A program made the position numbers and the translations under genes. Of a stretch of 7,490 nt of DNA, positions 1 through 5,212 are shown piece by piece. The stretch is from Deltaproteobacteria bacterium. Its GTDB lineage: Bacteria; Desulfobacterota; Desulfobacteria; Desulfobacterales; UBA11574. The DNA lies in assembly GCA_019313025.1 (NCBI GenBank), contig JAFDCA010000027.1, forward strand, positions 1 through 7,490, read 5' to 3'. Within the stretch, counting starts at the first letter, position 1; every line of letters starts with the position of its first letter. Under the pieces are notes generated by a model that was not told the origin of the DNA, ran no database searches, and saw only the letters and a list, made by a program, of their open reading frames with translations.

Positions 1-2
1 CT

Positions 3-317
3 TTAACGCGCTCTAATTTGCTCAGACAGCTTCCCGACCTCAACGAAATCATCCGGCGGCTTACGGTAAATCGTGACCGTTATTCATTCAATCGGAACAT
101 ATTTTTGGCAACTGCTATAATGGGTTTTGAGAAGAGGCTAAAATTAAAACCTTAAATCTATGTATTCAAAACCCTTACGTTCAAGGGCAAACAGGTTGAG
201 GCTATTGGAAGACCGGGGATCGTTACAGTTTCTGTTGAGGTATCAGACGGAAGACCGTTTAAGGTTCAAGTGGGCGGTGATGCTACCATCGCGTTCAAGA
301 CAGAAATAAAACTATGA
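3..317 (+). pseudogene. PhzF-family protein, C-terminal remnant, disrupted
   Basis: This is a decayed end of a PhzF-type (diaminopimelate-epimerase-like fold) isomerase. One frame (codons starting at positions divisible by 3) reads a piece containing LRQLPDLNEIIRRLT, hits TAA at 153-155, then continues with FKGKQVEAIGRPGIVTV, DGRPFKVQVGGDATIAFK and a final TGA at 315-317. The IGRPG...V.V segment followed by VGG.A is the usual C-terminal signature of PhzF proteins. The middle part, where the family carries its EDPVTG-type motif, is missing: only about 30 unrelated-looking residues lie between the two recognisable pieces, so an internal deletion or rearrangement is likely in addition to the stop. 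The 5' end lies outside the window. The TGA overlaps the ATG of the next remnant (ATGA at 314-317), which suggests the two genes were once translationally coupled. Family assignment is from remembered motifs. The PhzF substrate cannot be told. Confidence 0.6.
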
Positions 318-557
318 ATATCTTTATTAAATACGGAACTAAAAGATATCGATTGGGTCGCATTGTGTGAGATATTCAGACTTGCACCTCTCGGAATGCG
401 TGAACCTGAAAAGCTGAAAATTATACCAGAATATATGATGTTTAAATATGATTTGGTTGTTGCGAATGGCATCGATGTTGGCAAAAGTCACCTTAAAATT
501 CAAGGTTCCCAAAACGAACCATCTATGATAATAGCTCGATTTTACTTATTGACTTAG
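314..557 (+). pseudogene. GNAT-family N-acetyltransferase, N-terminal remnant, frameshifted
   Basis: The segment LNTELKDIDWVALCEIF followed by LAPLGMREPEKLK resembles the N-terminus of small GNAT acetyltransferases, where a beta strand and an 'idW..l.el...aplg.R.pe.l' helix precede the acetyl-CoA domain. The natural ATG at 314, overlapping the TGA of the PhzF remnant, opens a different frame that stops at TGA 368-370. The GNAT-like frame picks up from about 327 without its own ATG, so a frameshift near 318-330 is implied. After residue KLK the sequence degenerates (FKYDLVVANGIDVGKS...), and the acetyl-CoA pyrophosphate-binding motif (Q/R-x-x-G-x-G/A) is absent. The frame ends at TAG 555-557, far short of the usual 130-150 residues. 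It is best read as a broken, truncated gene that decayed together with its neighbour. A short functional peptide from the TTG at 363 is possible but unsupported by any visible ribosome-binding site. Confidence 0.5.
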
Positions 558-579
558 GCAATGTAAATTGTCTTTTAAT
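549..579 (+). promoter_or_regulatory. candidate sigma70-type promoter for the MaoC operon
   Basis: TTGACT (549-554) matches five of six -35 bases and TTTAAT (574-579) matches five of six -10 bases. The spacer is 19 nt, longer than the preferred 17, so it would be a weak promoter. The -35 overlaps the last codons of the GNAT remnant, and transcription would start about 45 nt before the MaoC start codon. Confidence 0.3.
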
Positions 580-630
580 GATACCTCTTTAAACACAATA
601 TATTGAAAAATTTCTATTCAAGAGGGAATT

Positions 631-1119
631 ATGCCTAATGCGATGCGCCAACAGGCCATAGAGGGCCTGAAAGAGGGGGATTTATTCACTTATAAACGGT
701 CATTCACTCAAGAGGAAACCGAGCTTTTCGGTGAGATGACCCGAGACTACAATCCTGTCCACTTCGATCTCCGTTGGACAGAGGCCAAAGGATTCAATGG
801 CCTGATTTGCCATGGTCTATTAGTTGGATCAATGATATGCGAATTTGGTGGTCAAGTGGGCTGGCTCGCCACGGGAATGAATTTCAAGTTCATCAAGCCT
901 GTCTATTTCGGGGATATCATTACGTGCTCGATTATGATGACGAAGGTCGAGTCATCCGGACGAGCCGAGGCCGAGGCTTCTTTTGTCAATGAAGTCGGTG
1001 ACCAGGTGTGCATCGCACATTTAACCGGCAGGGTCCCACTGGACCATGAAAGGGATATTTTAAAACAAATGGTTCACGAAGGAGACCCTACCAACAAGCT
1101 GGCCCAAGATCTTAAATAA
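631..1119 (+). CDS. MaoC-type (R)-specific enoyl-CoA hydratase
   Basis: A 162-residue single hot-dog protein of the MaoC / (R)-hydratase family, which adds water to trans-2-enoyl-CoA to give (R)-3-hydroxyacyl-CoA in the cytoplasm. The hydratase 2 motif is clear: MTRDYNPVHFD at residues 36-46, with Asp39 and His44 as the expected catalytic dyad and Asn41-Pro42 between them. It is followed by the central-helix segment AKGFNGLICHGLL (52-64). The C-terminal strands contain NFKFIKPVYFGD (84-95), typical of the family. The protein is about 25 residues longer than PhaJ-type enzymes; the extra part is a charged C-terminal tail (about 137-162). ATG 631 follows AGAGGG at 621-626, so this start is accepted. 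The next gene begins 34 nt downstream, suggesting one transcript with the Fe-S/LuxR regulator. The acyl chain length and pathway cannot be read from sequence, and MaoC-fold proteins also occur as mesaconyl-CoA or other dehydratases. Confidence 0.85.
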   Translation: MPNAMRQQAIEGLKEGDLFTYKRSFTQEETELFGEMTRDYNPVHFDLRWTEAKGFNGLICHGLLVGSMICEFGGQVGWLATGMNFKFIKPVYFGDIITCSIMMTKVESSGRAEAEASFVNEVGDQVCIAHLTGRVPLDHERDILKQMVHEGDPTNKLAQDLK

Positions 1120-1153
1120 AAAGACAATATGAATTTATTGGAATAAAAATAAA

Positions 1154-2017
1154 ATGTTTATCAAAGGATATTCCGACTTTTCTTTGTCCAGAGCGGGCGT
1201 AATGTTTGGAGGAATATTGGGCGCTCATTTTAAGCTCGATGATAATGTTACCCGATTGTTTCCCTATATAAATGCAACTGTTGAAAATGCCAAGTATTAT
1301 GATAAACCTGAATATATTCAGTTTACTATTGAGGATATCCTTTGCACTTTATATCCGAAAGATGTCATTGCAGCGCCTTTTAAAGACCAGGATCAAGCAC
1401 TTGGGTTTGTTAAACGCCTCATTGATTTTCTGAACGACCTTTATGTTAACAAAGATACTCTCGAGCCGAATTTTAAAAAATTCAGCCCGGTGTCGGTGAT
1501 TGATATTTATAAACTACTGCCTCAAACAAATTGCAAAGAATGCGGATATTCGACCTGTATGGCTTTTGCGGCTGCTTTGAGCAAAAGTAAGACAACCCCT
1601 GATAAATGCCCTGGTTTCAGAGAGCCAATGTCAGAAATTGCAACATACCCTGTTTTTGACAAGGAAGGAAACCTTGAAGCGACGATATCTATCGAAATTG
1701 ACACAACAAAACGTGAACTCCATCTTCAAAAACAGAAAAAACATATTGAAAAACTTGAGAAAAAGTTAGGTGATCTTGAGCAGGAACAGAAAGCGCGTCA
1801 TACGGATAATGAAGCTGAAATCCAAACAGACCTTACAGACCGTGAAATTCAGGTGCTTCGATTTGTGGCTGAAGGCGCCACCAATAACGAGATATCCGAT
1901 ATGCTTTCCATCAGTCCGCATACGGTCAAAAGTCATATCATTCACATTTTCAACAAGCTGGGTGTTAACGATAGAACCCAGGCGGCTGTCTGGGCAACTC
2001 GCCACAAAATTGTCTAA
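1154..2017 (+). CDS. Fe-S cluster domain / LuxR-type HTH regulator
   Basis: A 287-residue predicted cytoplasmic one-component regulator. Residues 1-115 form an unrecognised N-terminal region. Residues 113-154 are an FeS domain of the PF04060 type, with cysteines 127, 130, 135 and 152 in CX2CX4CX16C spacing and the IYKLLPQTNCKECGYSTC signature; this type normally binds a [4Fe-4S] cluster. Residues 164-187 (YPVFDKEGNLEATISIEID plus TTKREL) look like the PAC end of a PAS domain. Residues 187-220 are charged and heptad-like, probably a short coiled coil for dimerisation. Residues 226-285 are a LuxR/GerE HTH (LTDREIQVLRFVAEGATNNEI, split in the family pattern, then SPHTVKSHIIHIFNKLGV). No receiver domain is present, so the Fe-S region is the likely input. 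The ribosome-binding site before ATG 1154 is weak (TTGGA at 1138-1142), consistent with coupling to MaoC upstream. The signal and target genes are not known; the adjacent MaoC gene is the obvious candidate target. Confidence 0.82.
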   Translation: MFIKGYSDFSLSRAGVMFGGILGAHFKLDDNVTRLFPYINATVENAKYYDKPEYIQFTIEDILCTLYPKDVIAAPFKDQDQALGFVKRLIDFLNDLYVNKDTLEPNFKKFSPVSVIDIYKLLPQTNCKECGYSTCMAFAAALSKSKTTPDKCPGFREPMSEIATYPVFDKEGNLEATISIEIDTTKRELHLQKQKKHIEKLEKKLGDLEQEQKARHTDNEAEIQTDLTDREIQVLRFVAEGATNNEISDMLSISPHTVKSHIIHIFNKLGVNDRTQAAVWATRHKIV

Positions 2018-2044
2018 ACAAGCCTCATTAGAAAAAATCATGAA

Positions 2045-2069
2045 ATCGCACAAACGGGTGATGTTTTTT
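2045..2069 (+). terminator. weak intrinsic terminator candidate after the LuxR-type gene
   Basis: ATCGC (2045-2049) can pair with GTGAT (2058-2062), including one G-U pair, across an 8-nt loop, and a run of six T follows at 2064-2069. The stem is short, so this is only a tentative end of the MaoC-regulator transcript. Confidence 0.25.
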
Positions 2070-2191
2070 GATTGAATTCTGCTTTTACTCGGTTTGGTAA
2101 AAAGGATCAACCTCATAGAGTTTAGTTGCTGGCACTGCTTAAGATCCTAATACCAAAGAGATGAACACCAAAATATAAAAAAGATTTTTTC

Positions 2192-3094
2192 ATGATGATT
2201 AAAAATATTTTTCAAGCATCAAGACGACGTTTTGCTTTCGTCAGTCTTGTTGTGGGCGCAGTGATGATCAGTTTTTCCGGTGTATGGGTTAAATTAAGCC
2301 ATGTAACACCAACCGCTTCTGCTTTTTACCGGGTCTTTTTTGGCGGTATTATTTTGCTGTCAGCCGCTCTATTGCGTCGTGAAATGGTTTGGCATGGTGG
2401 GCGACATTTAATGTTGAGTCTGGTCTGCGGGTTTCTTTTTGCCATTTACCTTGTGTTCTATCACTATAGCGTTATGTATGTTGGCCCCGGGTTAGGAACG
2501 ATTCTACCTAATTTTCAGGTATTTATCCTCGCAATGACCGGAATGTTCTTTTTCGGAGAAAAGGTTCGCTTGTTATTTATAATTTCAATCCCACTCGCGT
2601 TTATCGGTCTTTTTCTGATTGTCGGTATCGATTGGAAACAATTAGACCAGCTAAACAAAATAGGGGTTTATTTCGGTCTCGCCGCCGCCGTGTGTTATGC
2701 CGCGTTTTTATTGTCTCTTCGCAAACTCCAGTCAGACCAGACCGGCTTATCCTTTTTCTATGTTTTGATGATGGTTTCCCTGGCTGCATCCGCTTTTTTA
2801 GCCTTGGAGATCTTCCGTCATGGCGATACGTTTATCATACCGGACCTGCAGAGTTTTTATGCATTAGTGGCATTAGGCCTGTTTAGCCAAACCATCGGTT
2901 GGATGCTCATTACCCATGCATTACCGGTTATTCTTGCCTCCCTGTCCGGTTTTATTTTGCTTCTTCAACCCGCCCTTGCATTTGTTTGGGATGTATTGAT
3001 TTTTCAACGTCCGATGAGTCTTGTGAATTGGGCTGGGGTTTTCATTGTACTTATGGCCATTTATTTTGGCTCTGTAAAATCATCGCCCTCCTAA
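2192..3094 (+). CDS. EamA/DMT-family inner-membrane transporter
   Basis: A 300-residue integral membrane protein of the drug/metabolite transporter superfamily with two EamA halves. Ten hydrophobic segments are visible at about residues 15-34, 43-61, 73-97, 101-122, 127-146, 157-179, 186-208, 222-244, 247-271 and 277-295. Both halves show the family's closing pattern: an acidic/aromatic FFGEK after helix 4 (119-123), and P.LAFVWD..IF before the last loop (260-271). The arginine-rich start (RRR, 11-13) agrees with a cytoplasmic N-terminus. Length is normal for the family. EamA proteins usually export small metabolites such as amino acids, and the substrate here is unknown. The start is not well marked: ATG 2192 and ATG 2195 follow an A/T-rich stretch with no good ribosome-binding site, and no better in-frame start lies upstream. 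It stands 174 nt after the regulator gene, so it is probably a separate transcript in the same direction. Confidence 0.88.
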   Translation: MMIKNIFQASRRRFAFVSLVVGAVMISFSGVWVKLSHVTPTASAFYRVFFGGIILLSAALLRREMVWHGGRHLMLSLVCGFLFAIYLVFYHYSVMYVGPGLGTILPNFQVFILAMTGMFFFGEKVRLLFIISIPLAFIGLFLIVGIDWKQLDQLNKIGVYFGLAAAVCYAAFLLSLRKLQSDQTGLSFFYVLMMVSLAASAFLALEIFRHGDTFIIPDLQSFYALVALGLFSQTIGWMLITHALPVILASLSGFILLLQPALAFVWDVLIFQRPMSLVNWAGVFIVLMAIYFGSVKSSPS

Positions 3095-3105
3095 TGTTGT
3101 AAGTG

Positions 3106-3130
3106 TATACGGGGCGTGGTTCCCCGTATA
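3106..3130. terminator. perfect 9-bp hairpin after the transporter gene
   Basis: TATACGGGG (3106-3114) and CCCCGTATA (3122-3130) are exact reverse complements around a 7-nt loop, starting 11 nt after the transporter stop codon. No T-run follows on either strand, so this is not a classical intrinsic terminator. It may stabilise or process the 3' end of the mRNA, or act with another factor. Confidence 0.45.
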
Positions 3131-3211
3131 AATGATACGGTTGGAGTGGCTTCGTCATTATTTTAGAGAATTTGAAAAACTTTCAAAAGTCCGTGCTGGA
3201 TGGCATGGTGT

Positions 3212-3218
3212 AAGGAGG
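3212..3218 (+). promoter_or_regulatory. ribosome-binding site fixing the DUF3795 start
   Basis: AAGGAGG lies 8 nt before ATG 3227. It falls inside the reading frame if the upstream ATG at 3200 were used, which argues that translation starts at 3227. Confidence 0.75.
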
Positions 3219-3226
3219 TACTGATC

Positions 3227-3706
3227 ATGAGTATGGAAATTTTTCAGAAGGTAAGGGAAATAGGGAAAGAATTAAAAGAGAAAAGAAAACATGAAGAAAT
3301 AGATTATCATTATATGACCGCTCCCTGCGGATTGCCTTGTTTCGAATGCTATCTTTATCTTGCACAGTTTGACCAAAGGCTTGCCGAAACCATCGCCGGT
3401 GTCTTTAACCTTTCACCTGAAAAAATCAAGTGTAAGGGATGCAGGGCTGAAAATGGCAGATGTGCACATCTTCCCATGGAATGCAGGGTCTATAAATGTA
3501 TTGAAAGCACTGAAATGAAAACATGTGCCGAATGCAACGATTTCCCATGTGAATATCTTCATCCCTATAGAGACCAAGCTGAAAAATGGCATAATACGAA
3601 AGTCTATCATCTTTGCCGCATAAAAAAGATAGGGCTTGAAAAATGGGCAAAAGAGGAAGCCGGCGGTATCCTGGATAACTATTTCTACGGAACCTGGACC
3701 TTATAG
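3227..3706 (+). CDS. DUF3795 cysteine-rich protein
   Basis: A 159-residue soluble protein with twelve cysteines at residues 34, 38, 41, 69, 72, 79, 86, 91, 100, 103, 108 and 130. The opening CGLPCFEC (34-41) and the later KCKGC (68-72) and TCAECNDFPC (99-108) clusters match the DUF3795 pattern, a family common in anaerobes and usually assumed to bind metal or an Fe-S cluster. Its function has not been established as far as I know. Residues 5-29 are a charged, probably helical N-terminal extension. The ATG at 3227 is chosen because a strong AAGGAGG sits 8 nt before it; an in-frame ATG at 3200 has no such site. The PLP dehydratase starts 56 nt downstream on the same strand with no terminator between, so the two may share a transcript. 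Family assignment is fairly secure, whereas any role is inference. Confidence 0.75.
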   Translation: MSMEIFQKVREIGKELKEKRKHEEIDYHYMTAPCGLPCFECYLYLAQFDQRLAETIAGVFNLSPEKIKCKGCRAENGRCAHLPMECRVYKCIESTEMKTCAECNDFPCEYLHPYRDQAEKWHNTKVYHLCRIKKIGLEKWAKEEAGGILDNYFYGTWTL

Positions 3707-3753
3707 CGAGTCTTGCGAAAGATTTATGGTAAATAAAAAGAAGACAAGTAAAC

Positions 3754-3757
3754 GGAG
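3754..3757 (+). promoter_or_regulatory. ribosome-binding site deciding the dehydratase start
   Basis: GGAG lies 5 nt before ATG 3763. The in-frame GTG at 3757 overlaps this site and is therefore less likely to be the start. Confidence 0.55.
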
Positions 3758-3762
3758 TGAGT

Positions 3763-4707
3763 ATGTTTGAACACATCCTGGCTGCCAAAGAAAGACTGAA
3801 AGGCTATGTTAATGTGACACCGATAATGACGTCCCGAACGTTAAATCGGCAGGTTGGTGCAGAAATATATTTTAAGTGTGAGAACCTCCAAAGAATCGGG
3901 GCGTTCAAGTTTCGCGGTGCATTCAACAGCATCTCCAAACTTTCAAAAGCCGAAAAAAATCGCGGCGTCATTACGTATTCTTCAGGAAACCATGCCCAGG
4001 CCGTTGCTCTGGTCGGTCAGATGCTGGATATTCAAACCACCATCGTCATGCCGAACAATGCCCCTGAAACCAAACGCGCAGCAACCGAGGATTATGGCGC
4101 AACGATTGTTGAATATGACCCTGAACATGCCACTCGTGAGGCTGTGGCAAACAGTCTTCAAGCAAAAAACGCCTTTACGATGATTCCGCCGTTTGATCAC
4201 TTGGATGTCATCGCAGGTCAAGGGACCGCTGTTCTAGAGATGTTCGAGGCGGTCGGCCATTTTGACACCTTGCTGATTCCTTGCGGCGGCGGCGGACTAT
4301 TGAGCGGTTCGGCCATTGCCGCTAAGAATATTGATCCGAACTGCCGGGTCATCGGTGTCGAACCGGAGCTTGCTGACGATGCAACAAGATCGTTTTACAC
4401 CAAAAGACTTCATCGCGTAAAAAACCCGCAAACCATCGCTGACGGAACCCGAACACCCTCTTTGGGTAAAATTACCTTCCCCCTCGTCCTTGAATATGTG
4501 GATGAGATGAAGACCGTATCAGAGGTTGCGATCATAGACGCTGTTAAATTTCTATTTTATCGAATGAAGCTTGTGGTTGAACCGTCCGGCGCACTTGGAT
4601 TGGCGGCACTATTGAGTCAGACTGTAATTCCCAAAGGCCGGGCAGGGGTCATTATCAGCGGCGGCAACATTGATTCTGCCACAATGACCATGATCTTAAA
4701 CTCATAA
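3763..4707 (+). CDS. PLP-dependent serine/threonine dehydratase (serine racemase / threo-3-hydroxyaspartate dehydratase type)
   Basis: A 314-residue cytoplasmic fold-type II PLP enzyme that removes ammonia from a hydroxy amino acid. The lysine motif is ENLQRIGAFKFRGAF (40-54), with Lys49 as the expected Schiff-base residue. YSSGNHAQA (72-80) supplies the substrate loop, with Ser74 in the place of the catalytic serine of serine racemase. CGGGGLLSG (174-182) is the phosphate-binding loop, and SGGN (299-302) supplies the serine facing the pyridine nitrogen. EPELADD (200-206) keeps the E-x3-A-x-D divalent-metal site of serine racemase (Glu200, Ala204, Asp206). No C-terminal ACT domain is present, so isoleucine feedback as in biosynthetic IlvA is unlikely. 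The R-x-GAFKFRGA form of the lysine motif is, from memory, closer to threo-3-hydroxyaspartate dehydratases than to classical TdcB; this is a lean, not a proof. The start is ATG 3763 after GGAG. A catabolic threonine/serine deaminase remains possible. Confidence 0.88.
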   Translation: MFEHILAAKERLKGYVNVTPIMTSRTLNRQVGAEIYFKCENLQRIGAFKFRGAFNSISKLSKAEKNRGVITYSSGNHAQAVALVGQMLDIQTTIVMPNNAPETKRAATEDYGATIVEYDPEHATREAVANSLQAKNAFTMIPPFDHLDVIAGQGTAVLEMFEAVGHFDTLLIPCGGGGLLSGSAIAAKNIDPNCRVIGVEPELADDATRSFYTKRLHRVKNPQTIADGTRTPSLGKITFPLVLEYVDEMKTVSEVAIIDAVKFLFYRMKLVVEPSGALGLAALLSQTVIPKGRAGVIISGGNIDSATMTMILNS

Positions 4708-4727
4708 AAAGAAAGATCGATCAAACC

Positions 4728-4767
4728 AGGCATGTTAAATCGTCAATTTAATAATAAAGCCTTTTTT
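4728..4767 (+). terminator. probable intrinsic terminator of the DUF3795-dehydratase unit
   Basis: AGGC (4728-4731) pairs with GCCT (4759-4762), enclosing a perfect inner stem TTAAAT (4735-4740) / ATTTAA (4746-4751) with a CGTCA loop. T-run 4763-4767 follows directly. It lies 20 nt after the dehydratase stop codon. The stem is interrupted by an asymmetric internal loop, so strength is uncertain. Confidence 0.4.
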
Positions 4768-4829
4768 CCCTCAGATGTTACTTTTCTTCCCTGATTTATT
4801 CAAAATTTATTCCGGATTAATATTTAAAG

Positions 4830-5099
4830 TCTATATTATTCCTTGTCGTTCCCTCGACCCGAAAAAACGAGAAAATTCTTGCCATAGCTTGTGTGTTTGT
4901 TTTTACTGGAACTTGGATTGACAAAGGGCTGGGTCTGATTTCTGGCGGTTTTATTCCGTCACCGCTAAATAAGGTTACGGAATATGTGCCGACACTTCCG
5001 GAACTTGTTATATCACTGGGTGTTTACGGAACCGGCCTTTAAATTTTAACCGTTTTGCTGAAGGTGGCCGTCAGCGTGAAAGAAGAAGTTATGGGATAA
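4830..5099 (+). pseudogene. NrfD/DsrP-type quinol oxidoreductase membrane subunit, C-terminal remnant with in-frame stop
   Basis: One frame reads ILFLVVPSTRKNEKILAIAC, then VFVFTGTWIDKGLGLISGG, FIPSPLNKVTEYVPTLPEL and VISLGVYGTGL. It meets TAA at 5040-5042 and then continues in the same frame with ILTVLLKVAVSVKEEVMG to a natural TAA at 5097-5099. This is the C-terminal end of an NrfD-family (PF03916) polytopic membrane subunit of the DsrP/HmcC/QrcD kind: the WIDKG.GLI..GFIPSPL...EY.PTLPE segment is the giveaway. Intact relatives are roughly 380-420 residues with eight to ten helices, and only about the last 90 codons remain. Upstream the frame is closed by TAA 4818-4820 and no homologous sequence was recognised. 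The remnant therefore has a lost 5' end plus a single nonsense codon at an aliphatic position, while the rest is well preserved. Loss of the bulk of the gene was probably recent. It has no start signal and is not expected to be functional. Confidence 0.72.
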
Positions 5100-5212
5100 C
5101 CACCCCCAGTCCTTCAAGACAGGAACTCATCGATTCTGTGAAACCCGGGATCGATATGCAGACCAATTTTACTGTTCCCGGTAATTCATCAGGTAGGACT
5201 GTGTTTAGCCAT
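5100..5212. other. intergenic between the NrfD remnant and the MocR gene, nothing assigned
   Basis: This 113-nt stretch separates the natural stop of the NrfD remnant from the 3' end of the oppositely oriented MocR gene. I see no T-tract hairpin for either direction and no gene that I can name. A + frame from 5099 contains SRQELIDSVKPGIDMQTNF, which looks protein-like but has no start and runs antisense into the MocR tail. Confidence 0.4.

Noticed and set aside
266..484. Minus-strand 72-codon frame opposite the PhzF/GNAT remnants
   Set aside because: The plus-strand frame shows family motifs here, while the minus frame shows none.
1129..1146. Five-codon ORF (MNLLE) between the MaoC and LuxR-type genes
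   Set aside because: Too short, no ribosome-binding site, and chance ATG-to-stop runs of this size are common.
1766..2116. Minus-strand 116-codon frame opposite the LuxR HTH region
   Set aside because: Antisense shadow of a clearly conserved HTH domain, with no recognisable motifs.
2130..2145. Sigma54-like promoter before the EamA gene (TGGCAC at 2130-2135)
   Set aside because: The -24 part is perfect, but the -12 position reads AAGAT instead of TTGC, losing the essential GC.
3426..3788. Minus-strand 120-codon frame opposite DUF3795
   Set aside because: Shadow of the cysteine-rich coding strand; its composition follows the reverse complement of that gene.
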